A model generated the notes under the pieces. That model saw only the letters and a list, made by a program, of their open reading frames with translations, searched no databases and was not told where the DNA came from. A program made the translations under genes and the position numbers. Source: DASZQY01 sp963843565 (GTDB lineage: Bacteria > Pseudomonadota > Alphaproteobacteria > Rhizobiales > Kaistiaceae). From it: 64,000 nt of DNA. Below, one piece after another: positions 26,681 to 35,278 of this stretch. The stretch's first letter is position 1, and every line of letters begins with the position of its first letter. The stretch covers positions 1,798,001 through 1,862,000 of the forward strand of contig CAWJKY010000003.1 in the NCBI GenBank assembly GCA_963843565.1, read 5' to 3'.

Positions 26681-27025
26681 AGGTCCTCACTCCTTACAGA
26701 ATGCGTTTGAACTCGTTGTCCTGGCTCGGGTACCCGAAGCACTTCCTTCGCGGCCGTAACCGTGGTGGACAGTAGGAGCAAAGTTTTGAGGCTAAGTTAA
26801 CAGCGGAAGGTCTCTAGGCGACCCATGATTACTAATTGTTAGGAATAATACTTTGGATATATTCGCAATTCTTTGAGGAACAACGGTAATCTCTCACAGT
26901 TCAACTCTTAAATGATCTATTTACCATCGCTCCGGTAGCAATTCCTTTACTATGGCGACGAAATCGCCGGAACCGACCGGCGCGCAGCCGGCCCGCGCGG
27001 GCGAGCCGGCCGCGGCGCCCGACGA
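26681..27025. promoter_or_regulatory. AT-rich promoter region of pilin 1
   Basis: This 345-base gap between the pilin genes contains no gene. Bases about 26770-26950 are strikingly AT-rich for this window (runs such as CTAATTGTTAGGAATAATAC) and include a GTTAAC palindrome near 26795. It is the natural place for a strong promoter reading into pilin 1 on the minus strand. I cannot assign exact -35/-10 boxes. Confidence 0.5.
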
Positions 27026-27199
27026 TCAGGTCGGGCCGTTGATCTTGCCGGCAATGCTGCCGAACACGGAGTTCAGCTTGGTCCCGAGGGCGCCGGCGCC
27101 GACGATGATGGCAACGCCGATGAGCGTGGCGATCAGGCCGTATTCGATCGCCGTCGCTCCCGCCTCGTCCCTGATGAAGCGGGAAAACAGGCTTTTCAT
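27026..27199 (-). CDS. flp: Flp/Fap type IVb pilin 2
   Basis: Second 57-residue Flp pilin, MKSLFSRFIRDEAGATAIEYG followed by the same hydrophobic helix and KINGPT tail as pilin 1. The two genes are also nearly identical at DNA level outside the leader, with only scattered third-position changes, which points to recent duplication or gene conversion. A longer in-frame opening to 27691 is an artefact; the ATG at 27199 gives the family-sized protein. It ends in TGA, whereas pilin 1 ends in TAA. Confidence 0.92.
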   Translation of the reverse strand: MKSLFSRFIRDEAGATAIEYGLIATLIGVAIIVGAGALGTKLNSVFGSIAGKINGPT

Positions 27200-27581
27200 G
27201 GTCCTCACTCCTGAGAGATGGACTGGTACGCGGCCGGAAGCTCTCTCTTCGCAGCGTTTTGAAGTGTAGCCAGCACCGTTTGCTGCGCCGTTAAGGAAAT
27301 GGGCGGCCTTTGAACACCGGCTCACGGCCGCGCCGGCGGCGCGTTCTTGACCAGGCGCGCGCCAAAGCCTTGCCGGAGGCCGAGACTGGCTCGACTTTGC
27401 CGTTGATGCGGTTCTGACTTCCGCGGACGCGGCAACGGATCGTTGGCGATACGCAGCAATTGCCCGCCTCGAAGCGCGGCGCGCGTGCGACAACGACGGG
27501 GCGCTGCGGACGGCCTTAAGCGTTCGTTCACCATACGGCGATAGCGTCGCGTTCAATCCACGCTCGGCCGGAGGGTCCCAG
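27200..27581. promoter_or_regulatory. Divergent region between pilin 2 and pilus N-domain gene
   Basis: A 382-base gap with no gene I can support. It separates pilin 2 (minus) from the plus-strand pilus N-domain gene and must hold both promoters. CGTTAAGG at 27288-27295 is the only TTAA core of note near pilin 2. No exact CtrA half-site or clear boxes were found. Confidence 0.35.
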
Positions 27582-28067
27582 ATGTCGCGCCAGTCCAACT
27601 CCTCGAAGAGGCTTCCGCTCGCCGGTCTGGCCGGCGCTTGTCTCCTCGCCGCCACGCTGGCGGCCGCGCTGCCTGCCCGCGCCGACACCATCCAGGTCGT
27701 GGTCGATCAGGCCAAGGTCATGCGGATCTCGCGGCCGGCCGACGTCGTCATCATCGGCAACCCGGCGATCGCCGATGCGACCATCCAGGACAACCAGACC
27801 CTGATCATCACCGGCCACAGCTACGGCACGACCAACCTGATCCTGCTCGATTCCGAGGGCAAGCAGATCGCCAACGATCTGGTCTCGGTGGGCGCGCAGA
27901 ACGACGACGTCGTGACCATCTACCGCCGCGCGTCGCGCGAGACGCTGTCGTGCACGCCGGATTGCTCACCGATGCTGGCGGTCGGCGACAGCGCGCAGAC
28001 TTTCGACGCCGTCAACGCGCAGATTCAGTCACACACCGCCCTGACCAGCGCCGCCTCGCAGCCCTAG
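27582..28067 (+). CDS. Stand-alone pilus assembly N-terminal-domain protein (CpaC N-domain-like)
   Basis: A secreted 161-residue protein with a signal peptide (LAGLAGACLLAATLAAALPARA) and a single pilus-formation N-terminal domain (VVVDQAKVMRISRPADVVIIGNP, ADATIQDNQTLIITGHSYGTTNLILLD). The same domain is found at the N-terminus of CpaC; compare its SLVLDLPRQARDILVSNPDIADAVI. A short tail with two Cys (SCTPDC) follows. It is thus a periplasmic domain duplicated without the secretin pore, and could cap or stabilise the secretin (inference). It heads the plus-strand tadE-like pair. Confidence 0.85.
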   Translation: MSRQSNSSKRLPLAGLAGACLLAATLAAALPARADTIQVVVDQAKVMRISRPADVVIIGNPAIADATIQDNQTLIITGHSYGTTNLILLDSEGKQIANDLVSVGAQNDDVVTIYRRASRETLSCTPDCSPMLAVGDSAQTFDAVNAQIQSHTALTSAASQP

Positions 28068-28193
28068 GGGCCCGCGCACGGTTAACGGAAGCTTGCCGGC
28101 AGCGCCCGGCCTTTCAGAACCGGCGGCAACCGTTCCTCAATGCTTCACCGTTAATGGTGCGGTAGCGGCGGGACTTCCTCGCGCCGCAGCACC

Positions 28194-28790
28194 ATGTTGG
28201 TGGCAATGATCCGTATGTCCCGCTCCGCGTTGCCGCTTGCCTCGCGCATCGCCGTGCGCTGTGGCCTGGCGCGCGTCACGCGCCGCTTCAGCGCCGACGA
28301 ATCGGGCGCCACGGCCGTCGAGTTCGGGATCGTGGCGGTGCCGTTTTTCGCGCTGCTGTTCGCGATCCTTGAAACGGCGCTCTCTTTCTTCGCGGCCCAG
28401 ACCCTGGAGACGGCGGTCTCCAATGTCGCCCGCCTGATCCGCACCGGTCAGGCGCAGGAGGACGGGCTGACCGCGCAGACCTTCAAGGACAAGGTCTGCG
28501 CCGAGATCGATCTGCTCTTCAATTGCCAGGACAGTCTCTACATCGACGTGAAGACTTACACGTCGTTCGGCGCGATCAGCCTGTCCACTCCGGTCGACGC
28601 CGACGGCAATCTCAAGAAGGACGGCTATACCTTCACCCCGGGCCATGGTGGCGACATCGTCGTGGTGCGCGCCTACTACGAATGGCCGGTGTTCGTGAAC
28701 AAGCTCGGCAACAACCTCGCCAACATGCCGGACGGCACGCACCTGATCGCCGCGACCGCCGCGTTCCGCAACGAGCCGTTCCCATGGTGA
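28194..28790 (+). CDS. TadE-like pseudopilin 1
   Basis: A 198-residue TadE/TadG-family minor pilin. Near residues 33-60 it has a basic segment followed by the pilin-like motif DESGATAVEFGIVAVPFFALLF and a helix, then a periplasmic domain with two Cys (KVCAEIDLLFNCQ). In Tad systems these pseudopilins are processed by the prepilin peptidase and initiate or anchor the Flp fibre. It overlaps the next gene by 7 bases, indicating coupled translation. Confidence 0.85.
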   Translation: MLVAMIRMSRSALPLASRIAVRCGLARVTRRFSADESGATAVEFGIVAVPFFALLFAILETALSFFAAQTLETAVSNVARLIRTGQAQEDGLTAQTFKDKVCAEIDLLFNCQDSLYIDVKTYTSFGAISLSTPVDADGNLKKDGYTFTPGHGGDIVVVRAYYEWPVFVNKLGNNLANMPDGTHLIAATAAFRNEPFPW

Positions 28791-29371
28791 GCAAACTGAA
28801 GAAGCTCCGCGTGGGCCGCCTGTTCGACCCGATCGTCTGGCTCGTCCGCGACCGGCGCGGAGTCTCGGCCGTCGAGTTCGCGCTCATCCTGCCGGTGATG
28901 CTCACCCTCTACCTCGGCGGCGTCGAGCTCAGCGACGCGCTGATCATCCAGCGCAAGGTCACGCACGTCACCAGTTCGCTCGGCGATCTGGTGACCCAGG
29001 CGAAATCGATCTCCGACAACGACATGTCCAATATCCTGGACGCGGCGGCCTCGGTGATGACACCCTATTCGACGGGCAGCCTCCTGAAGATCAGGATCAG
29101 CCAGATCAAGATCGACGGCAACGGCAAGGCAACGGTGACGTGGAGCGACGCGCGCAACGACACGCCGCTCACCAAGGGCGCGACGATCACCGGGCTGCCG
29201 GCCGCGGTGGCGCAGGCCAACACCTACATCGTGACGGCCGAGGTGCATTACTCCTACACGCCGACCATCGGCTACCTGATGACCGGCTCGTTCGATCTCA
29301 ACGACGAGTTCTACCTGCGCCCGCGCCTGACCGACTGCATCTCGCGCGGCACGACCTACACCTGCTCGTAG
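28784..29371 (+). CDS. TadE-like pseudopilin 2
   Basis: A 195-residue TadE-family protein translated from ATG 28784 inside the end of its upstream neighbour. It shows RDRRGVSAVEFALILPVMLTLYLGG, again the Glu+5-like pilin motif followed by a helix, then a periplasmic domain ending with two Cys (RLTDCISRGTTYTC). The two TadE-like proteins probably form a minor-pilin pair. It converges with the PhnD-like gene. Confidence 0.85.
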   Translation: MVSKLKKLRVGRLFDPIVWLVRDRRGVSAVEFALILPVMLTLYLGGVELSDALIIQRKVTHVTSSLGDLVTQAKSISDNDMSNILDAAASVMTPYSTGSLLKIRISQIKIDGNGKATVTWSDARNDTPLTKGATITGLPAAVAQANTYIVTAEVHYSYTPTIGYLMTGSFDLNDEFYLRPRLTDCISRGTTYTCS

Positions 29372-29381
29372 ACGCCGCGGC

Positions 29382-30299
29382 TCAGTTGGCCGGCGGCGGC
29401 GCCACCAGATCAGCAATCACCGCGTAGTCTTGCGCCGTGGCGGGCACGAAACCGCCGCCGCCGAAGCTCGTCGGGTCGACGGCGAACATGACGTCGGGCG
29501 CCTCGCCGGCGAGCTGCGCGAGGGCGTCGATGAGGATCGGCTTCACCGCCTCGGGCGCCTTGCGGCTCAGCGTGTGCGGGCCGAACGGAATCAACGCCGA
29601 CTGCCAGACGATCTTGACGGCGTCCATGGACAGCTGCCCTTCGGCGACCAAACGGGTGAGCAGGCCGAAGGAATAGCCGGCGGCCGGATCGCCCCGCAGA
29701 CTCGACCAGGCGACGGCGAGATCAGCGTCGCCCGCCATGAGCGCGGCGACGGCGGCCTGTGGCCCGTTTTCGGTGAGCACCGAAGAGAAGTAGGTGTCCG
29801 GGTCGATGCCAGCGGCCGCGAACGCCTGCATGGGCACCAGACGGCCAGCGACGGACTGCGCGCCGGAGAGCGCGACGCGGAAGCCGCGGGCGCTGTCGAG
29901 GGAGTGGACGGGGCTGTCGGCGCGGGCAAGCAGCACCGCGTAGTAGCCGCGGGCGCCGTCGTAGGCGGTGGGCACGGCCAGCGGATCGAGGCAGCCGCAG
30001 CGCGCGTCGGCGGTGGCGAAGCTGGTGGCGGTGTTGATGGCGTAGTTGATGCGGTCGTTGATCTCGGCGTCGATCAGCGAATCGTAGTTCGTGAACGGCA
30101 GGAGATCGACGAACACGCCGAGCTTGTCGGCGAGATAGGCGCGGAAGGGCTCGAGACGGGCCATGGCGGCGGCCGGCTGGTCGCCGGCGACGAAGCCGAT
30201 GCGCAAGCCCTTGAGGTCGTGGCGCCAGTCGGCGGCGGCCGGCAGGGCCATAGCCCCGGCTAGGCCGATCGCCAGTGCCACGCCCGCAGGTCTCAACAC
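29382..30299 (-). CDS. Phosphate/phosphonate-type ABC substrate-binding protein (PhnD family), orphan
   Basis: Periplasmic binding protein of about 305 residues. GTG 30299 has GGAGG 9 bases upstream and opens a clear signal peptide (LRPAGVALAIGLAGAMALPAAA). The longer ATG form (to 30389) would bury the signal 30 residues inside. PhnD-like segments include LRIGFVAGDQPAAAMARLEPFRAYL and the FTNYDSLIDAEINDRINYAI block. No permease or ATPase lies nearby, so the ligand cannot be given. A binding protein next to pilus genes may be incidental. Confidence 0.75.
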   Translation of the reverse strand: MLRPAGVALAIGLAGAMALPAAADWRHDLKGLRIGFVAGDQPAAAMARLEPFRAYLADKLGVFVDLLPFTNYDSLIDAEINDRINYAINTATSFATADARCGCLDPLAVPTAYDGARGYYAVLLARADSPVHSLDSARGFRVALSGAQSVAGRLVPMQAFAAAGIDPDTYFSSVLTENGPQAAVAALMAGDADLAVAWSSLRGDPAAGYSFGLLTRLVAEGQLSMDAVKIVWQSALIPFGPHTLSRKAPEAVKPILIDALAQLAGEAPDVMFAVDPTSFGGGGFVPATAQDYAVIADLVAPPPAN

Positions 30300-30385
30300 G
30301 TCACAAGCCCTCCACCCTGGCGCCCGGGCGCCACTCTCGCCGAGCACGGCGGGTGGCCGCAAGGACAACCGGCGTGCCGCGTGGC

Positions 30386-31399
30386 TCAACCCTTCGAGAA
30401 GGTGAACGTGGTCACCTGCCGGTAGATCTCGCCGGGGCGCAGGATCGCCGACGGAAAGCCGGGGTGATTGGGCGAATCGGGGAAGATCTGGGGCTCGAAA
30501 CAGCAGCCGCCGTTTGGCGGATACGTGCGCCCATCGTGGCCGGGAACCGTCACGTTCATCATGTTGCCGTCGTAGAACTGGACGCCCGGCTCGGTGGAAT
30601 CGACGGCGAGCGTGACACCGCTTTTCGGCGAGGAGAGGCGCGCCAGCGGCCGCGGAGCGGCGGCGCGGACGCGGTCGACGACCCAGTTGAGGTCGTAGGC
30701 GACGCGCTCGCCATCGTGCATCCGGCGGATCGGCCGGGCTGAGCGGAAGTCGTAGTCGGTGCCGGCGACGGCGCGAATCTCGCCGGTCGGGATGAGATCG
30801 GCGTCGACCGGCGTGTAGGTGTCGGCGAAGATCTGGACGCGATGGTCGAGGATGGTCGGCGAAGCGTCGAGGTTGAAGTAGGAGTGCTGGGCGAGGTTGA
30901 CCAGGGTCGGCGCGTCGGTCGTCGCGGTCGCCTCCATGCGGATCGTGCCGGGCGCCTCGATCGCATAGCGCACGCGTGCATCGACCTTGCCGGGGTAGCC
31001 GTCGTCGCCATCGGGGCTGGTGATGCCGAGGGTGACGCTCGACCCATCCGACTCGACGAGGCGCCAGTTGCGCCGGCTGAAACCGTTGAACCCGCCGTGC
31101 AGGTGGTTGCGGCCGTTTTCGTTGAGCGACACCTGGAAGGCCTTGCCGTCGATCTCGAAGCGACCGTGGGCGATACGGTTGGCGCAGCGCCCGGCGACGG
31201 CGCCGAAGTGGGGCGAATGGGCGACGTAGTCGCCGAGATTATCGAAGCCCAGCACCAGCGGATGCGCGACACCGGCGAGGCGCACGTCGCGGATGACCGC
31301 CCCCCAGGTGATGACGTCGACGGTGAGGTCGCCCGCGGCGATGGTCACCTCATCGACGGCGCCGCCGCCAGCCAGCGTGCCGAATACGCGTCCTGTCAT
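30386..31399 (-). CDS. galM: Aldose 1-epimerase
   Basis: Interconverts alpha and beta anomers of aldoses in the cytosol. The 337-residue protein has the family landmarks GAVAGRCANRIAHGRF, NGRNHLHGGFNGF (substrate-binding His), LVNLAQHSYFNL (catalytic acid His) and CCFEPQIFPDSPNHPGF with the probable catalytic base Glu. It is 32 bases downstream of the phosphomannomutase gene on the same strand, and a sugar-dehydrogenase-like SDR is nearby, which suggests a small sugar-metabolism group. Confidence 0.93.
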   Translation of the reverse strand: MTGRVFGTLAGGGAVDEVTIAAGDLTVDVITWGAVIRDVRLAGVAHPLVLGFDNLGDYVAHSPHFGAVAGRCANRIAHGRFEIDGKAFQVSLNENGRNHLHGGFNGFSRRNWRLVESDGSSVTLGITSPDGDDGYPGKVDARVRYAIEAPGTIRMEATATTDAPTLVNLAQHSYFNLDASPTILDHRVQIFADTYTPVDADLIPTGEIRAVAGTDYDFRSARPIRRMHDGERVAYDLNWVVDRVRAAAPRPLARLSSPKSGVTLAVDSTEPGVQFYDGNMMNVTVPGHDGRTYPPNGGCCFEPQIFPDSPNHPGFPSAILRPGEIYRQVTTFTFSKG

Positions 31400-31431
31400 G
31401 GTGTCTCCCGTTGCCGCCCAATCGGCGGGCC

Positions 31432-32964
31432 TCAGATCGTCTGGTTGTAGTCGCCGACCGACCGGTTCTCGCGCAGCACCGCGTCAACGGCCGCGAACAT
31501 TTCCTTGAGGCGCGCCTCCGACGCCGGGCTCTCGATCACCACCACCAGCTCGGGCTTGTTGGATGAGGCGCGGACCAGCCCCCAGGTGCCGTCGTCGGTG
31601 ACGACGCGCACGCCGTTGACGGTGATCAGGTCGACGATGGGGTGGCCGGCGACCTTCTCGCCCTTCTCGCGCATCGCCTGGAAGCGGTCGCGCACCTTGT
31701 CGGCGACGGCGTACTTCACTTCGTCCGGGCAATGGGCCGCCATGGTCGGCGAGCCCCAGGTCTTGGGCAGCGCGTCCTTGAGGTCGGCCATCGACTTGTC
31801 CGGGTTGCGATCGAGCATGTCGAGAATGGCGATCGCCGAGACGACACCATCGTCATAGCCGCGGCCGATGGGCGGACGGAAGAAATAGTGGCCGGACTTC
31901 TCGAAGCCGGCGATGGCGCCGAGCTCGTTGGTGCGGCGCTTGATGTAGGAGTGGCCGGTCTTCCAGTAGTCGGTCTTGGCCCCGTTGGCCTTGAGCACCG
32001 GGTCGGTGGCGTAAAGGCCGGTCGACTTCACGTCGACCACGAAGACGGAGTCCTTGTGGAGCGCCGAGATATCGCGGGCGAGCATGACGCCGATCTTGTC
32101 GGCGAAGATCTCGCCGCCGGTGTTGTCGATGACGCCGCAGCGGTCGCCATCGCCGTCGAAGCCGAGGCCGACATCGGCGCCGTGCTGCTTCACGGCGGCG
32201 GAGAGCGCGTGAAGCATCTTCAGGTCTTCGGGGTTCGGGTTGTAGTTCGGGAAGTTGTAGTCGAGTTCGGCGTCCATGGGCACGACGTCGGCGCCAAGCG
32301 CGGCGAGGATGCGAGGCGCGAACGGACCGGCGGTGCCGTTGCCGCAGGCAGCGACCACCTTCATCTTGCGCGTCCACTTCGGCCGGTCGGTGAGATCGGC
32401 GATGTAGCGCTCGGCGAACCCGGGGATGTAGGTGTAGGCGCCACCGTCTTTCTGGTTGAAGACGCCGGACAGCACGATCTCCTTGAGGCGACCCATCTCG
32501 TCCGGCCCGAAGGTCAGCGGGCGGTTGGAACCCATCTTGACGCCGGTCCAGCCATTCTCGTTGTGGGAGGCGGTGACCATGGCGACGGCGGGCACGTCGA
32601 GGGCGAACTGGGCGAAGTAGGACATCGGCGTGGTGGCGAGGCCGATATCGCGAACGCGACAGCCGGAGGCGACCAGACCGGCGACCAGGGCCATCTTGAT
32701 GGAGGCGGAATAGGCCCGGTAGTCGTGGCCGGTGACCACGTCGCGGTGGACGCCCATTTCGCCGAGGAGCGTGCCGAAACCCATGCCGAGCGCGGTGACG
32801 CCGAGCAGGTTGAGCTCCGGCGGCACGTCGGAACCGGGCACGCCGAACCACCAGCGGGCGTCGTATTCGCGAAAACCGGTCGGCTTGACGAGCGGCGTCG
32901 TCTCGTAGGCCAGCGTGTTGGGCTTCAGGCTGGCGGCGGGCTTGGGGAAGGAGGAGCTGGACAT
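31432..32964 (-). CDS. Phosphomannomutase/phosphoglucomutase
   Basis: Alpha-D-phosphohexomutase of 510 residues that interconverts hexose-1- and 6-phosphates for polysaccharide and LPS precursors. The phosphoserine loop is TASHNENGWTG, the metal site is GFDGDGDRCG, the sugar-binding loop contains EKSGHYFF and the C-terminal phosphate-binding loop is VRASSNKPEL. All four functional segments are present. The length is somewhat above AlgC/ManB (about 460) because of an extra N-terminal stretch. It is upstream of galM in the same orientation. Confidence 0.92.
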   Translation of the reverse strand: MSSSSFPKPAASLKPNTLAYETTPLVKPTGFREYDARWWFGVPGSDVPPELNLLGVTALGMGFGTLLGEMGVHRDVVTGHDYRAYSASIKMALVAGLVASGCRVRDIGLATTPMSYFAQFALDVPAVAMVTASHNENGWTGVKMGSNRPLTFGPDEMGRLKEIVLSGVFNQKDGGAYTYIPGFAERYIADLTDRPKWTRKMKVVAACGNGTAGPFAPRILAALGADVVPMDAELDYNFPNYNPNPEDLKMLHALSAAVKQHGADVGLGFDGDGDRCGVIDNTGGEIFADKIGVMLARDISALHKDSVFVVDVKSTGLYATDPVLKANGAKTDYWKTGHSYIKRRTNELGAIAGFEKSGHYFFRPPIGRGYDDGVVSAIAILDMLDRNPDKSMADLKDALPKTWGSPTMAAHCPDEVKYAVADKVRDRFQAMREKGEKVAGHPIVDLITVNGVRVVTDDGTWGLVRASSNKPELVVVIESPASEARLKEMFAAVDAVLRENRSVGDYNQTI

Positions 32965-33016
32965 CGCCCTCTTTTAGCGGAGGGCGAGGGGCGAAGGAAG
33001 GCGGCGCGATATCGCG

Positions 33017-33526
33017 TTAGTCGGTCAGCACCAACTGACCGCCGCCGACCTCGAACTTGCGGATGCGGTTGAGGAACGACATGCCGAGGAGGTTTGCGCC
33101 GAGCGCGTCGGTCGGCACCACGACGGCGCGCACGTTCTGAACCGTGATGGTGCCGATGCGGATTTCCGACAGCGTCACGAACGCCGTATCGACGACGCCG
33201 TTGGCGGTGGTCACCGGATGGACGAAATCGCTGGCGGCGAGGCGAAGGCCGAGGCGGCGGGCGCTGTCGGCGGTGAGCGCCACGGCGGTGGCGCCGGTGT
33301 CGACGATGACGGAGATGGCATGGCCGTTGACGACCGCCTCGGCGGCGTAGTGGCCATCGGGACCGGCGGGAATCGCCACCGTGCGACCGGAAAGCGTCAT
33401 GGTGCGGGCGACGGGCGGGGTTTGCGGCGGCACGGCGGTGCTGCGCGCGGCAAGCTCCGGCACCGCCTTGACGGCGACGACCGCCACGACGGCGGCGACA
33501 ACCACGAAGCCGACGGCCATTCTCAT
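33017..33526 (-). CDS. Retropepsin-like aspartic protease (TIGR02281 type)
   Basis: A 169-residue protein with an N-terminal membrane helix (GFVVVAAVVAVVAVKAV) and one retroviral-type aspartic protease domain facing the periplasm. The catalytic motif DTGAT is at residues 76-80, preceded by HYAAEAVVNG and followed by LGANLLGMSFLNRI. Such single-domain proteins act as homodimers; substrates are unknown. It is 52 bases upstream of the phosphomannomutase gene on the same strand. Confidence 0.87.
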   Translation of the reverse strand: MRMAVGFVVVAAVVAVVAVKAVPELAARSTAVPPQTPPVARTMTLSGRTVAIPAGPDGHYAAEAVVNGHAISVIVDTGATAVALTADSARRLGLRLAASDFVHPVTTANGVVDTAFVTLSEIRIGTITVQNVRAVVVPTDALGANLLGMSFLNRIRKFEVGGGQLVLTD

Positions 33527-33739
33527 GACGCAGTACCCGCGCTTTTCACGAAGACGCGGGCACCATGGCCCGGGCGACCCTAAAAGGCGGCGAAGCGGCG
33601 CCGGTTTTCGTCCGCGTCGTTAACCGGCGGTGAAGGCGCTCACGTCGCAGCCCGCAACCATTCTACCGTAGATTGCGCCACTCGATATTGTCTAGTAAAT
33701 GCGCCCGGCGGGATTGGCTGCTTTGCAATGGAGCCCACC

Positions 33740-34387
33740 ATGGAATCAACTAACGTACTCACGGTAGCTGGCTGGGTCATCGTCTTCCTCTTGGGGATAG
33801 CATCGTCGATCATTGTTAGCCGCCTGACGCAGAAGAAGAAGGTCCTTGCGTGGGCGGTGATCGTCGAGAACGACATTGTCCCCAAAGAGCTCTCCAAGAC
33901 GTTGGGGACACCAGTTCAACTGACCGTCGGCTCCGAGACTCCAAGCTCGATCGCAACCTGCAACCTACGATTCGGAAACATTGGCAATGAAGTCGTGAAG
34001 AAGGTGCCAATCAGGGTTGGGTTCCCTAAAGGCTCGAAAATCCTGAATGTCCGGTACGAGAAAGACCCTGGCGCTCTTGCAGACTTGATCAAGTGGACCA
34101 CTGATGAGAGCACTTGCACAGTACATGCTGAGTTCTTGAACCCGAGAATGGAGTTCGAATTGCAGTTTCTGGTAAGCGACTATGAGCTAGAGACTGTTGA
34201 AGTCGCCATCGTTGCACCCGGTGTCGAATGCAGACGCCGCGATCCGGGTGGATGGGACCTTCCAACGTCTGTGGTCCAGAGCTTTGCGCTCAGCATAATG
34301 GGCGTGCGCTACGACCCCAGCATCCGGGCGCTAAACGGCATCGCCGAGGAGTTGAAGGTGATCCGCCGTAGCGTGATCGACAGGTAA
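33740..34387 (+). CDS. Unknown membrane-anchored protein in AT-richer DNA
   Basis: A 215-residue protein I do not recognise. An N-terminal helix (VAGWVIVFLLGIASSIIVSRL) is followed by KKKK-like basic residues and a cytoplasmic beta-rich region. ATG 33740 has GGAG 6 bases upstream; the frame also has ATG 33728. Codon use and base composition differ from neighbours: many A/T third positions in a window that otherwise favours G/C, which suggests recent acquisition. There is no adjacent mobile gene. It is the only plus-strand gene between about 29.4 and 36 kb. Function is unknown. Confidence 0.72.
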   Translation: MESTNVLTVAGWVIVFLLGIASSIIVSRLTQKKKVLAWAVIVENDIVPKELSKTLGTPVQLTVGSETPSSIATCNLRFGNIGNEVVKKVPIRVGFPKGSKILNVRYEKDPGALADLIKWTTDESTCTVHAEFLNPRMEFELQFLVSDYELETVEVAIVAPGVECRRRDPGGWDLPTSVVQSFALSIMGVRYDPSIRALNGIAEELKVIRRSVIDR

Positions 34388-34397
34388 TCCCATCACC

Positions 34398-35162
34398 TCA
34401 CAGCCAGCCGCCGTCGACGACGATGTTCTGGTTGGTCATGGCGTCGGAATCGTCGGCGGCGAGGAACGCGACCCAGCGGGCAATGTCGTCGCCGACGAGG
34501 CGGCGCTTCAGGCACTGGGATTTCTGGACATCGGCCTCGGCTTCCGCCGTCCACCAGAGCTTCAACTGGCGCTCGGTGAGGATCCAGCCCGGCGCAACGG
34601 AGTTGACGCGGATGTTGTGGGGGCCAAGGGAGCGGGCGAGGCCGCGGGTCAATCCATAGACCGCGGCCTTGGCGGCCGCGTAGACCGGCAGGCCGTCGTA
34701 CCCGACCATCCACGAGCCGGAGCTCATGTTGATGATCGAGCCGCGCCTGGCCTTCTTCATATCGGGCACGACCTGCTGGATGGCGAAGAACTGATGCTTG
34801 AAGTTCACCGCGATGCGGTCGTCGAAGTACTCCGGCGTGACCTCTTCAAGGGTGTGGCGATCGTCGTGGGCAGCGTTGTTGACCAGCACGGTGATCGGCC
34901 CAAGCGTCTTGCGGACGGCCTTGACGGCCCGCTTCAGCGCGTCGATGTCGGTGAGGTCGCAAAGCTCGAAATGCACCGTGGCGCCTTTGCGGGAGAGCTT
35001 CCGGACCAGCGCATTGGACGGCTTCGCGGCGATGTCGAGGAAACCGACCTTGGCCCCCTGCTCCGCCAGGCGGGTGACGATGGCGGCGCCGATGCCGGAC
35101 CCGCCGCCGGTGACCAGAACGGTGCGGCCCTTCAAACTCGGATAAACGGCGCCGTATTTCAT
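34398..35162 (-). CDS. SDR family oxidoreductase, probable aldose 1-dehydrogenase
   Basis: Short-chain dehydrogenase of 254 residues. The cofactor motif TGGGSGIG is at about residues 19-26, followed by NNAA, the catalytic Ser in NMSSGSW, and YAAAK. From memory the protein resembles Caulobacter D-xylose 1-dehydrogenase: YPSLKGRTVLVTGGGSGIG near the start, DDRHTLEEVT, and QCLKRR near the C-terminus. That points to NAD-dependent oxidation of a pentose or related aldose to the lactone, consistent with galM 3 kb away. The exact sugar is not decided by the sequence. Confidence 0.82.
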   Translation of the reverse strand: MKYGAVYPSLKGRTVLVTGGGSGIGAAIVTRLAEQGAKVGFLDIAAKPSNALVRKLSRKGATVHFELCDLTDIDALKRAVKAVRKTLGPITVLVNNAAHDDRHTLEEVTPEYFDDRIAVNFKHQFFAIQQVVPDMKKARRGSIINMSSGSWMVGYDGLPVYAAAKAAVYGLTRGLARSLGPHNIRVNSVAPGWILTERQLKLWWTAEAEADVQKSQCLKRRLVGDDIARWVAFLAADDSDAMTNQNIVVDGGWL

Positions 35163-35278
35163 GGGAGACTCCTCGCTGACCGACGGCGCGGTTCTAGAGT
35201 CAGCGACGGCGGATGGGAAGTGCCACCCCTTCCCTCGCCCCGGCTTCGCCGGGCGCGCCGGGGGTGCAGTTCAGACGC

